A stretch of DNA of 64,000 nucleotides from Sorlinia euscelidii. Lineage in GTDB: Bacteria > Pseudomonadota > Alphaproteobacteria > Acetobacterales > Acetobacteraceae. The position numbers were made by a program, and so were the translations under genes. Shown here piece by piece: positions 48,250 to 56,055 of the stretch (the first letter of the stretch is position 1; the number at the start of each line of letters is the position of its first letter). The notes beneath the pieces are model-generated. The model saw only the letters and a list, made by a program, of their open reading frames with translations. It had not been told where the DNA came from and searched no databases. The stretch lies in NCBI RefSeq assembly GCF_036452155.1, contig NZ_JAWJZY010000003.1; one strand, written 5' to 3'.

Positions 48250-49425
48250 CTATTTTGACTGATCAATCCGAAGCATCAGCTGCGCCAGGGTCGACTCAAT
48301 ATCATCCTCCACGACATAGGGACCAAACGCTTTGATCTCAATCGCCAGGATGCGTGCCTGACCGTCCAATAACTCCGCCATCGGTAGCACGGCCTGCCCT
48401 GCTGTCCATCGCATTGCCTGGCCCGCCTCAACGCCATGCCAGCCAAAAAGATTCGGCTCCGAAAGATGTCGGGTCACCGTCTCCACGTGATCCGGGAAGA
48501 TGACCGTGATCTCGCCGATCAATAGGCCCAGATTTCGCCGGTCATCAATGAAGGGGCCAACAACATCACATGGCCTCGCGGCAGGACTCCGGATGGATAT
48601 AAGTCCTTGGAGCGTTTCGACGTTAAACAGTAAGGTTCTGCCATGATGCCGGATCGGCGCGACGGCCCTCCCGCGTGCGTCCACCACCTGGCAACTGACT
48701 TCCTGTGATGGCTTCATGTCGAGCTCACCCTCCTGCCGGAAGCCCATATGCGCCGCGCGCGCCAGAATGCCGCGCGCAATTGGCTCAATAAAATCCGAGG
48801 ACGCGATTTGCAACGGCGTCGTCGCTGTATGCTGCAACCCGTACGGCGGTGCGCTCCCATCCGAGACTTCGGAAACGCTAAATATTGCCTTGTCTGACGA
48901 AATGGCCGATCGGCATGGCAAATTATTAGCCCAGATAACGGCATTTTCAACCGTTGCAAAATGATGATGCGTGCTCAGGGAAATGCCGTGATCGTAATAA
49001 ATGGTCGCGCCATTCTCAAGCCTGTGAGTCGGTACAAGATAGTCGCCGAAAGCTATAAAATGCGCCGCCCCGACAAGTAGGTCACAGCAAGGGACGTTAT
49101 CAGCAATAGCACCGCGCAGGATCCGGATCGGGAAACGTGAAAAATCGTCATCTACCCCGGGACTGGCGGTCACCGTGTAATGACCTGTATTTATGACGTC
49201 GCAACCGGTCATTCTTCCTTCGACGAGCGCTGCGATCCTGTCCCCAATCAGGATATCCTCAATGCGTTTCTCACCTGAAAGGGTGCGAATCATGGTGCCG
49301 GCCAGGTACGTTTGGCGGTCAAGGGCCGAAGTCACCTCAGTATGCCAAGTTTTTGACGGGAGGATGTCACCCTCAATCTCGGTTTGAGATGCAGTCTCTA
49401 TGGCGATTTCCGTTTTTGTGAGCAA
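48250..49425 (-). CDS. Hint-domain (hedgehog/intein-like) protein lacking the catalytic cysteine
   Basis: This 391-residue protein has a Hint fold signature: TYLAGTMIRTLSGEKRIEDI at residues ~39-58, then FPIRILRGAIADNVPCCDLL, then VGAAHFIAFGDYLVPTHRL with the conserved His. Typical Hint domains start with Cys-Phe-x-x-Gly-Thr, where the Cys starts autoprocessing; here the aligned residue is Thr, so splicing or cleavage by the standard route is unlikely. Such proteins are frequent in acetic acid bacteria, often as C-terminal parts of surface proteins; here it has no signal peptide or adhesin part. The start is TTG and uncertain. It sits at the edge of the accessory region. Confidence 0.72.
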   Translation of the reverse strand: MLTKTEIAIETASQTEIEGDILPSKTWHTEVTSALDRQTYLAGTMIRTLSGEKRIEDILIGDRIAALVEGRMTGCDVINTGHYTVTASPGVDDDFSRFPIRILRGAIADNVPCCDLLVGAAHFIAFGDYLVPTHRLENGATIYYDHGISLSTHHHFATVENAVIWANNLPCRSAISSDKAIFSVSEVSDGSAPPYGLQHTATTPLQIASSDFIEPIARGILARAAHMGFRQEGELDMKPSQEVSCQVVDARGRAVAPIRHHGRTLLFNVETLQGLISIRSPAARPCDVVGPFIDDRRNLGLLIGEITVIFPDHVETVTRHLSEPNLFGWHGVEAGQAMRWTAGQAVLPMAELLDGQARILAIEIKAFGPYVVEDDIESTLAQLMLRIDQSK

Positions 49426-49780
49426 AATCTGAACTCCGCGTAACAGTCATATCGCTTGCGGCCCTGAGGCAAAACGTTTCGGAGCCGCTTTTAAAGAGGG
49501 GTGACTTATAGATGGACAAAATTTTCGCACCTTCAGGAATGCGCATCTCGTCCGTGCTTTTTTCCTTTTTGCTAGGCATGAGCCCCCATTGCGCTGAGCC
49601 ACTTGAAACCTGCCCCCTCCCCCGCATAAGCGGCACAAGTCGGAAAAGCCTGACGCATTAAGGGTTACGTGACCGTTTTTTTATAACATAACTCCCCTCA
49701 TAAACTTGCTATTTACTGATATTTACGGTATAGTTAGCGAATTATAAGATTACAGAACAATAATAACAAGGCATAAATTC
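49426..49780. other. Intergenic region upstream of the AB toxin-like operon
   Basis: About 355 bases. The right 100 bases become AT-rich and hold a good promoter (see next entry). An 87-codon minus-strand frame overlapping the Hint gene start has no recognised feature. Confidence 0.6.
49706..49734 (+). promoter_or_regulatory. Sigma-70-like promoter of the AB toxin-like operon
   Basis: TTGCTA (49706-49711) and TATAGT (49729-49734) are separated by exactly 17 nt, about 47 nt before the first start codon; AAGG near 49769 is a modest ribosome binding site. Confidence 0.7.
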
Positions 49781-50179
49781 ATGAAAATCATAATGGCGGT
49801 CACGATGTGCGTGTGCGCGATCTCTTCTTCCGCTCATGCCGGCGATGATCTTGAACAATTATGCGCTGCGTTATCTGGAAAACATGATCACGGGCAAACC
49901 ACTTTATATAAGGGCACAAACGTCACCGACGTCATTGGCGCAAAACTCGGCCCGAGTTGGGGAGCGACATTTAAAATAGGCGGCGGCGATCTCGGCACGA
50001 ATTACTGGCATTATACCGTCAAAAATGATGATCCCTGGACTTATGACGTCGCGAAAATGGCATATCTGACAGGTGTCAAAACCGATATCTGCGTCGCCAC
50101 AAGCACGCTCGACCCGAGTATTGATGAGCTTGTCGGCATCAGGTTATCCGAGTCGACCCCGTCGAGAGAACACGCATGA
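49781..50179 (+). CDS. Secreted small protein, candidate B subunit of an AB5-type toxin
   Basis: This 132-residue protein has a clear signal peptide (cleavage after SSAHA, residue 20), leaving about 112 residues, the size of OB-fold B subunits. Cys28 and Cys104 could form the single disulfide common in that fold. The segment AKMAYLTGVKTDICVAT followed by ELVGIRLS resembles the ARxFYxTG...I.V and ALVGLSS stretches of the ArtB/PltB/SubB family as I remember them. Overall similarity is low, so the assignment rests on size, secretion, this segment and linkage. Its stop overlaps the start of the ADP-ribosyltransferase-like gene (ATGA). It could instead be a chaperone or inhibitor. Confidence 0.55.
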   Translation: MKIIMAVTMCVCAISSSAHAGDDLEQLCAALSGKHDHGQTTLYKGTNVTDVIGAKLGPSWGATFKIGGGDLGTNYWHYTVKNDDPWTYDVAKMAYLTGVKTDICVATSTLDPSIDELVGIRLSESTPSREHA

Positions 50180-50913
50180 GCCGCACATTATTCATCAACC
50201 GGCTCATCATCGCCGCACTGGTCTTTTTCAGCTTCTCCTGCGCGAACGCGTTGCCGGTCAAAAAAGTGTTTCGCGCTGAGTCGAGACCGCCTTCTGACGT
50301 ATTCGCTTCAGGCTTCACCTCCTGGGGCGATAATATCAATGTCAATGCACATGTATTGGGGTTGAGTGGCGGGCGGGGCAGTCGCGATTCAGCCTTCATC
50401 CCCACGACCTCCAACCCCGATATTGCCCATAGATTTGCCATTGATCTGCTGAATGTCGCATCTGGCGCGACAAGTTACATTTATAATATCCGGCCTGACG
50501 CGAATTTTTACTCAGCATCGACGTCGATCTATAATATTTACGAGCACGCGACGCCGCCGCGGCGTGTTTCCGACCAGATGAGAGCCACCATGGCGCGGGA
50601 ACAGGAATGGTTTGTGCCCCACCACATTCCGCCCGAGCAAATTCAGTCTGTAACGATTTACACACGGGTCGACGGCGTCATCCATGAAACCACGATGGAT
50701 AATGATCGCTACGTGCCTGGTGACACGCATTCAAATGATGACCCCTACCCGTCGGCGGGCCAATATCCGATCACAAGTGGCCCTATCCGAACGTTAGGCG
50801 CAAGCATGACAAACGTCGACACAGAACAACCCGGCAATAACTGGCCTCTCCCCACCGCCACCCCTTCAACCTTGTTGAATTGCTTCGGGTGCGTGTTTCA
50901 TTCTGAATTGTGA
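50176..50913 (+). CDS. Pertussis toxin S1-like secreted ADP-ribosyltransferase (A subunit)
   Basis: This 245-residue protein has a signal peptide cleaved near CANA (residue 25). The mature N-terminus VFRAESRPPSDVFASGF aligns with the start of pertussis toxin S1 (VYRYDSRPPEDVFQNGF). Catalytic positions are all kept: Arg33 (FRAESRPP), His59 (INVNAHVLG), the STS-like strand SAFIPTTS (72-79), YIYNIRPDANFY (101-112) and Glu144 in REQEWFVPHHIPPEQI, matching Glu129 of S1. Enzymes of this family transfer ADP-ribose from NAD to host G proteins. The cysteine that forms the first half of the S1 disulfide is absent, and a CFGC pair (236, 239) lies at the end. Translationally coupled to the upstream gene; opposite strand to phage tail genes. 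Confidence 0.88.
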   Translation: MSRTLFINRLIIAALVFFSFSCANALPVKKVFRAESRPPSDVFASGFTSWGDNINVNAHVLGLSGGRGSRDSAFIPTTSNPDIAHRFAIDLLNVASGATSYIYNIRPDANFYSASTSIYNIYEHATPPRRVSDQMRATMAREQEWFVPHHIPPEQIQSVTIYTRVDGVIHETTMDNDRYVPGDTHSNDDPYPSAGQYPITSGPIRTLGASMTNVDTEQPGNNWPLPTATPSTLLNCFGCVFHSEL

Positions 50914-51248
50914 TTGACTGTTAGCCATCGTGCTCGCACGCGCACGGTGTTGCGCGTTGAGGGGTAAGGCACGTTGATCTGCCGCGCTTCGGAGCTGAGC
51001 TTGTCATCCGTTATCCTCGCGGGCAGATCATCCAGAATTTTGCGAACAGAGCCGCTGTGACAAGCACCCCTTTCCTTTGATTGATTATCAGTGTTAGGAC
51101 ACGGCTCTTAAGCAGGCGCAAGCCCGAACGGAAGCGATTGAGGTTCCAGTTACGATCATCGCCTTAGATGGTGACGTCATCACAACGATTTATAATTCTT
51201 TAAAATGAGGGCGTCGGGCGCAAGCCCGATGAGTTCAGGAGGGTTACC
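50914..51248. other. Non-coding stretch after the toxin-like operon
   Basis: About 335 bases with only short frames. No tRNA, attachment-site repeat or terminator hairpin with a T-run was found. A 46-codon minus-strand frame without a start may be a gene remnant. Confidence 0.5.
51212..51227 (+). promoter_or_regulatory. GNRA-capped hairpin in the leader of a 31-codon gene
   Basis: TCGGGC-GCAA-GCCCGA is a perfect 6-bp stem with a GCAA tetraloop, 22 nt before the ATG at 51249 and directly upstream of AGGAGG. It may be an mRNA leader structure; I do not recognise it as a known riboswitch. Confidence 0.5.
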
Positions 51249-51344
51249 ATGGACGCTTTTCTTCGCAGTCGCATAGCCTTTATCTCCGCCTTCATATTTG
51301 GCGGGCTGGTCGCATTGTCTTTTCTAATCCGGTTTGCGGGATGA
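51249..51344 (+). CDS. Small single-pass membrane protein (31 residues)
   Basis: MDAFLRSRIAFISAFIFGGL followed by a hydrophobic stretch and ending RFAG gives 31 residues with one predicted membrane helix after a short basic N-terminus. The start has a near-perfect AGGAGG ribosome binding site at good spacing, which makes this small frame credible. It resembles no family I know. Being in the cargo zone of the prophage, it might be a small holin-like, toxin or membrane regulator peptide; that is a guess. Confidence 0.55.
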   Translation: MDAFLRSRIAFISAFIFGGLVALSFLIRFAG

Positions 51345-51364
51345 TCACCCGGGATCATCTTCAG

Positions 51365-52203
51365 TGTAGCGGGCGACCACTTTTTTCATGCGCGGCAAGA
51401 CGTTTTTCACCCTTGAAAAAGCGTGTTCGTCGAAACCATCACATAAGTTTTTGGCAAAAAAGCGTCATCAACCTCAAGTCAAACATATCATTCGACCAGT
51501 TTCTGATCGATCAGCCGTTTTGTCTCGAGGCGAAGTAGCTCCCAAAAGGTTAGTTCACGCGTCTCTAACGAGCACCCAACTGTCATCGTTGATGACGGGC
51601 TGAACCGAAGGGAGCAAAAAAAGAAAAGACGTTGAAAGTAGGATCAAATTCAGAAATTTATTTGAGCACAAATGTTCTGAATCCGTTCGAGAAGAAACTC
51701 CAAGTTCCACGTCTTGCCCATATTTTTCATGCACTCCTGCACGAAAGCTCTGCCGCCATATCTGGGTGGCTCGTCTCCTAAGCTATGGATCATAGCTTCG
51801 CGATCTTGTTGAGCGACGCACCACTTACCGAGTGGCCTTATCGAAGAGCTATATGGATTCAAAGCTCGACGAAGGATTGCGTGATAAAATTCAAATGTGT
51901 CGAAAAGGAGTTCGTAGTGTTCGTCCAATCGGACGAGAGAGCGAAACGGTTCTCTCAGCCGAGAATACAACCAATTGCTCATTGGGACTGCTCGGCCTAT
52001 TTTCTCGGAAAGGGGAGAAAACATCTTCGGTTCTGTTTGCAAAACCAATGCGAAACGCTCAGCAGCAACGCTATCCGACTTAAGCTTCAAAGGCGTGGGC
52101 GTCAACATTAGCTTGGCGAAGAGAGAAGGACGGTTGGTGAGAAGGCTTACCATCCCGGTGGTATAAAAGAGAAGTCGCGCCGGATACTCGCATACACGCG
52201 CCC
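51365..52203. repeat. Direct repeat, copy 1 (~840 bp)
   Basis: Matches 53872-54711 in the same orientation with an offset of 2507-2508 nt. The left ~280 nt and the stretch 51724-52085 are almost identical in both copies, while 51640-51720, coding for the extreme C-terminus of the SIR2-linked protein, is clearly diverged. The repeat contains the 3' part of a SIR2-type gene plus about 285 nt downstream of it. Confidence 0.9.
51650..52203 (-). pseudogene. C-terminal fragment of a second SIR2-linked gene
   Basis: The minus-strand frame encodes about 184 residues homologous to the C-terminal third of the SIR2 protein at 54158-55903 (both contain LFAKLMLTPTP, AVPMSNWLYSRLREPF and SLGDEPPRYGGRAFVQE). 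The NAD-binding SIR2 domain is missing; upstream sequence is unrelated beyond about 52206. The last 20 residues differ (NMGKTWNLEFLLERIQ versus NMGTTRDLELLLHQVQ), so this came from a diverged relative, not a recent perfect copy. An internal ATG at 52153 leaves a 167-residue frame that could still be translated. Confidence 0.8.
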
Positions 52204-52711
52204 CATAATGACCCCTCCCTCTTCCTTCCTGCGCCGCGCGTCATCTCATTCGATGAGCTGCGCGGCCATCCCGCAGCCGAAGCACGCGTCAAACATTGGC
52301 ACATTCCAAACATATCTTCAAACGCGCATCGGCGCGCGTGACCAACCAGGCAGAAATGAGCGCGCCATTAATATGGGAAAGGGCAATTTATGCGCGGCGT
52401 CCGCGACAGATCGCACACCCTGCATCTCCTATCGAACTGGAATAAGACCCGGCGCCATCGCGCCATTAGGCAGAGCCTTCCAATGCCATTGAATTTTGTC
52501 GTCAGCTTATCCGAGATGACGGCGACCGTTTACGCTGTGCAGCCTCGACCTGCACGGATTTCTCACGCCGGCGGCGATAGAGCGCGACTTCATCAACGCT
52601 CTACGGCCTTCCGATAACAATCGCGGCGCTCTTCCTCCACGTCCCGCATCACGTCGTAAACGGCCACATTGTCAGAGCCTTACGTCGCGCTGACCTCTCT
52701 ACTTACCGATT
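52204..52711. other. Decayed region between repeat copy 1 and the hydrophobic protein
   Basis: About 500 bases with no intact gene. Minus-strand fragments such as MRDVEEERRDCYRKAVER look like remains of a phage gene, perhaps from a lysis or tail-end cassette, but are interrupted by stops. Confidence 0.5.
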
Positions 52712-53419
52712 TCATTTGTTTGCGCATTCCTTTGCGGCCCGACATGCCTCGATCGCATCTGCTGCGTCTTCAGCGATAACCACCAAGGATGCTGCCAAAA
52801 GAGCAACCTCCGCGATTTCGGAAGCTCCACCGGTAGAAATAAGAGCGGCAAGCTGCAATGTGACGATCACGCCATACTCAACCCAATCCCAGAAAGTCAT
52901 GCAATCTTCGATGATTGAGATGACAGAGGACAGACCACCTACGAGGTTCAACAGCACCAGAACTAATTCGACGATGGCTTCAGCTGATTGTAAAGCGCCA
53001 TCAGCATCATAAATCGCGCCGACATATTCGTATAATCCGCGGATCTGATCTTCACTCAGTCGATCCACTATTTTGTGCGCGACCTCATCGACAACATCAT
53101 GATCAAGAAATCCCATAACGTCGAAAACCAGAGCGATACAATCGACGGCGACGATGACGATGGCTTCTGCGCAAGAACTTTCGGAAAGATTGTCCCGATG
53201 CGTTTTTTTCAATTCAATCTTATTATATCTATTTCTCTGCAGAATTTTATAAGATTGGTGCGCTGCCTGTTTCAGAGTGATTTTATACTTGTCTAGAATC
53301 GAAAGTGGCAACCGAGGAACGGCGCCCGAACCATCATATTTCTTTAGGCATTCTAAAATCTCACTTTCTGTTTTATAAACAAAAAGCTTATCAGGATTAA
53401 TTTGTGTAATATCGTTCAT
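52712..53419 (-). CDS. Hypothetical hydrophobic protein of the prophage cargo zone
   Basis: This 235-residue protein is not recognised. The first ~85 residues are polar and basic; the rest has several hydrophobic stretches, for example AIVIVAVDCIALVFDVMGFL, AIVELVLVLLNLVGGLSSV and VALLAASLVVIAEDAADAIEA, separated by acidic segments (DHDVVDEVAHKIVDRL). This amphipathic helical layout resembles pore-forming or membrane-acting proteins, which is inference. The 5' end and upstream region are much more AT-rich than the chromosome, indicating foreign origin. It lies between two copies of the SIR2-associated repeat. Confidence 0.6.
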   Translation of the reverse strand: MNDITQINPDKLFVYKTESEILECLKKYDGSGAVPRLPLSILDKYKITLKQAAHQSYKILQRNRYNKIELKKTHRDNLSESSCAEAIVIVAVDCIALVFDVMGFLDHDVVDEVAHKIVDRLSEDQIRGLYEYVGAIYDADGALQSAEAIVELVLVLLNLVGGLSSVISIIEDCMTFWDWVEYGVIVTLQLAALISTGGASEIAEVALLAASLVVIAEDAADAIEACRAAKECANK

Positions 53420-53778
53420 TTTAAAAAATTCTTTCAGAGTCTAATTGATTTATTACTTTTTTCTTAACTCGAAAGTCGGCATCTATTATTTGAATAACTT
53501 AATTAAGACGCGTTATATCCTTATGTGCAAAACGGCACTTTTTTCAAATGATGTGCCGAAGTTATTTACTCTATACTCTTACTTGTGTTGCTGCAAATGA
53601 AAAATCCGTAATATGGTTTTAGCGTTATATTGAAGCTTCAGTATAGCTTTCACACAGGATATTGTGGTCGCGGATACGACCTTGTCCGAGGTCCAATAGG
53701 TCATTAATGCCTCGATTGGCCGCCAGGTTACGGCCTTTGACATGTAATAAGAGGCGCAACTCCCGGGATCGCCCCGCA
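53420..53778. other. AT-rich region upstream of the hydrophobic protein gene
   Basis: About 360 bases, strongly AT-rich in its left half, likely holding the promoter of the minus-strand gene. No complete gene is visible. Confidence 0.5.
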
Positions 53779-53871
53779 AGCGCGATCTGTCGCCGGATAA
53801 TCCTGGTGAGGTTTTTGGCTGAAATAACGCCTGCCTGCCGTAGCTCGGCCCAGTGCGTTCGGATCTCGGGC
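53779..53871 (-). pseudogene. Remnant of a cotH-like tail gene
   Basis: The minus-strand reading HWAELRQAGVISAKNLTRII closely matches RWAELRQAGVISAENLTRII in the CotH protein at 56465-57844, and the DNA (56641-56735) matches at nearly 90% by eye. Only about 30 codons remain; the following sequence is unrelated. It abuts repeat copy 2, marking a recombination junction. Confidence 0.85.
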
Positions 53872-54711
53872 TGTAGCGGGCGACCACTTTTTTCATGCGC
53901 GGCAAGACGTTTTTCACCCTTGAAAAAGCGTGTTCGTCGAAACCATCACATAAGTTTTTGGCAAAAAAGCGTCATCAACCTCAAGTCAAACATATCATTC
54001 GACCAGTTTCTGATCGATCAGCCGTTTTGTCTCGAGGCGAAGTAGCTCCCAAAAGATTAGTTCACGCGTCTCTAACGATCACCCAACTGTCATCGTTGAT
54101 GACGGGTTGAACCGAAGGGAGCAAAACAAGAAAAAGACGTTGAAAGTAGGACCAAATTTAGAATGTCGTTTCATTACAAATCTTCTGAACCTGATGAAGA
54201 AGTAACTCCAAATCCCGCGTCGTGCCCATATTTTTCATACATTCTTGCACGAAAGCTCTGCCGCCATATCTGGGTGGCTCGTCTCCTAAGCTATGGATCA
54301 TAGCTTCGCGATCTTGTTGAGCGACGCACCACTTACCGAGTGGCCTTATCGAAGAGCTATATGGATTCAAAGCTCGACGAAGGATTGCGTGATAAAATTC
54401 AAATGTGTCGAAAAGGAGTTCGTAGTGTTCGTCCAATCGGACGAGAGAGCGAAACGGTTCTCTCAGCCGAGAATACAACCAATTGCTCATTGGGACTGCT
54501 CGGCCTATTTTCTCGGAAAGGGGAGAAAACATCTTCGGTTCTGTTTGCAAAACCAATGCGAAACGCTCAGCAGCAACGCTATCCGACTTAAGCTTTGAAG
54601 GCGTGGGCGTCAACATTAGCTTGGCGAAGAGAGAAGGACGGTTGCTGAGAAGGCTTACCATCCCGGTGGTATAAAAGAGAAGTCGCGCCGGATACTCGCA
54701 TACACGTGCCC
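53872..54711. repeat. Direct repeat, copy 2 (~840 bp)
   Basis: Second copy of 51365-52203. Its right part is the 3' end of the intact SIR2 gene; its left part is about 285 nt downstream of that gene, with short minus-strand coding fragments (for example ELTFWELLRLETKRLIDQ before a stop) present in both copies. Confidence 0.9.
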
Positions 54712-55903
54712 AAGATGAATAAGGCGAGTCGAAATGGTAAGGTTCGTTCCGGACGGACTCGCTCACCGCATCTAACAGGAAGGAATCGAATTCTCCTGAA
54801 GTCCATCGCCCCACAGTCGCAGTCAGAGAAACGATTGTCTCAGCACTAGCATCATAAGCTTTTATGCGATCGCACATCGTTTGCGGGGAAAGTATTACGG
54901 GTTCTTGAGGAGGACAGTTGAACCATTTCGTCAAAGCATCGGTCAGAGCGTCATGATAAAGATCGTATAATTGGACCCGTTTAGAATTGTCACCAACATA
55001 CCGTTTCGCGGCCCCTACTGCGGCGGTGACGTCAAGCGGATGCGGTCGATCGAATTCCTCCAGTCCATGGATACGGCTCATGAGGTCAGCGAAAAATTCA
55101 TTCGCCGACTCGATGGTAATCAGCGTACCTCTTCTGTCATCGATAACGGATTGCGCAACCTCACTCAAAGGTCCGAGCGTCGTCCAATACCAGGAGAAGC
55201 GACGATTCACTGTGGCAAATATGGCTTCTCGCAAAGCAGTGTCGTAAGTCGCCGACCAACCGCACACGACCACGCCGTAATCCTCAAAAACTTGTTTGAT
55301 CAGTTCCAACATCGCGGGATCATAAGAACCCAACTCTTCTTCGGTATTGAGAATCCGCGGATCAAGATAATCACCGTGGACTTTGATGATGCAGCTCCTT
55401 TCGAAACGAAGTGGCATCATTCCCTTCGCTTTACTCGGACTATCGATTACGACATGAGGCACTCCTCTCGCCGCCAAGGCTTGCTCTAGGAGGCGATCAA
55501 AGTTCGTCGTGACGACAACCTTGACGAGGCCTTTTTCCATAAGTTTAGCGATGACATGATGGGCGTCAGTCGGCAATTTTTTACCTTGTTTTCGCTCCTC
55601 TGGCGATGCCTCAAAAAGCCTTCTCAAAAATTGCTGACGATCAATTTCTGTTTTGAAGAGCTTTTCCAGAAGCTTGGAGTAACTCGGCGGACTCCCGAAC
55701 GCTGATTTATACCACTCATCAGGTTCATTACCGCAGTCTTGCCCTTCCGCAGCCGCTAAATGCTTGATGAGTTCGATGACGACGCCCCAACCGGTTGGAA
55801 TACCGGCAGCACTCGAAATTCCTGATCCAAGGAGCATAGCGTAGGCTCCGGGTTTGGAGCGAATGGAGAACGCGAGAGATGTGATGGGACTAATATCAGG
55901 CAT
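54158..55903 (-). CDS. SIR2-domain protein, putative NAD-consuming phage defence effector
   Basis: This 581-residue protein has an N-terminal SIR2-like domain: GSGISSAAGIPTGW (26-39) as NAD-binding loop, VVVTTNFDRLLEQAL (about 129-143), the catalytic-type histidine in IIKVHGDY (172-179) and VVVCGWSATYD near 210. The C-terminal ~330 residues have no domain I recognise. Stand-alone or fused SIR2 domains in prophages and defence islands are known to deplete NAD on phage infection; this role is inferred here from domain and location. The ATG at 55903 follows GGAGGAAG; a TTG eight codons upstream is the alternative. It lies at the downstream edge of a tail operon, a common site for accessory genes. 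Confidence 0.82.
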   Translation of the reverse strand: MPDISPITSLAFSIRSKPGAYAMLLGSGISSAAGIPTGWGVVIELIKHLAAAEGQDCGNEPDEWYKSAFGSPPSYSKLLEKLFKTEIDRQQFLRRLFEASPEERKQGKKLPTDAHHVIAKLMEKGLVKVVVTTNFDRLLEQALAARGVPHVVIDSPSKAKGMMPLRFERSCIIKVHGDYLDPRILNTEEELGSYDPAMLELIKQVFEDYGVVVCGWSATYDTALREAIFATVNRRFSWYWTTLGPLSEVAQSVIDDRRGTLITIESANEFFADLMSRIHGLEEFDRPHPLDVTAAVGAAKRYVGDNSKRVQLYDLYHDALTDALTKWFNCPPQEPVILSPQTMCDRIKAYDASAETIVSLTATVGRWTSGEFDSFLLDAVSESVRNEPYHFDSPYSSWARVCEYPARLLFYTTGMVSLLSNRPSLFAKLMLTPTPSKLKSDSVAAERFALVLQTEPKMFSPLSEKIGRAVPMSNWLYSRLREPFRSLVRLDEHYELLFDTFEFYHAILRRALNPYSSSIRPLGKWCVAQQDREAMIHSLGDEPPRYGGRAFVQECMKNMGTTRDLELLLHQVQKICNETTF

Positions 55904-56055
55904 CTTGACTTCCTCCACGGCGTTCAAGAGGCATGACCATCAGCTTGGAGATGATGAGATTTTTTCTGAGAACAAAAACAGCCAGACCCTTGATCTCCGT
56001 GATCAGTGAGGCCTTCCCACACGAGAGTCCATGCTTTCGATACTTTTAGTTTCGT

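Noticed and set aside
50914..51248. A tRNA or phage attachment site next to the toxin operon
   Set aside because: No cloverleaf, tRNA 3' end or matching att repeat could be found in the window; the other prophage end is outside it.
51785..52111. Plus-strand frames repeated at 51785 and 54293
   Set aside because: They are conserved only because they are antisense to the duplicated SIR2-linked sequence.
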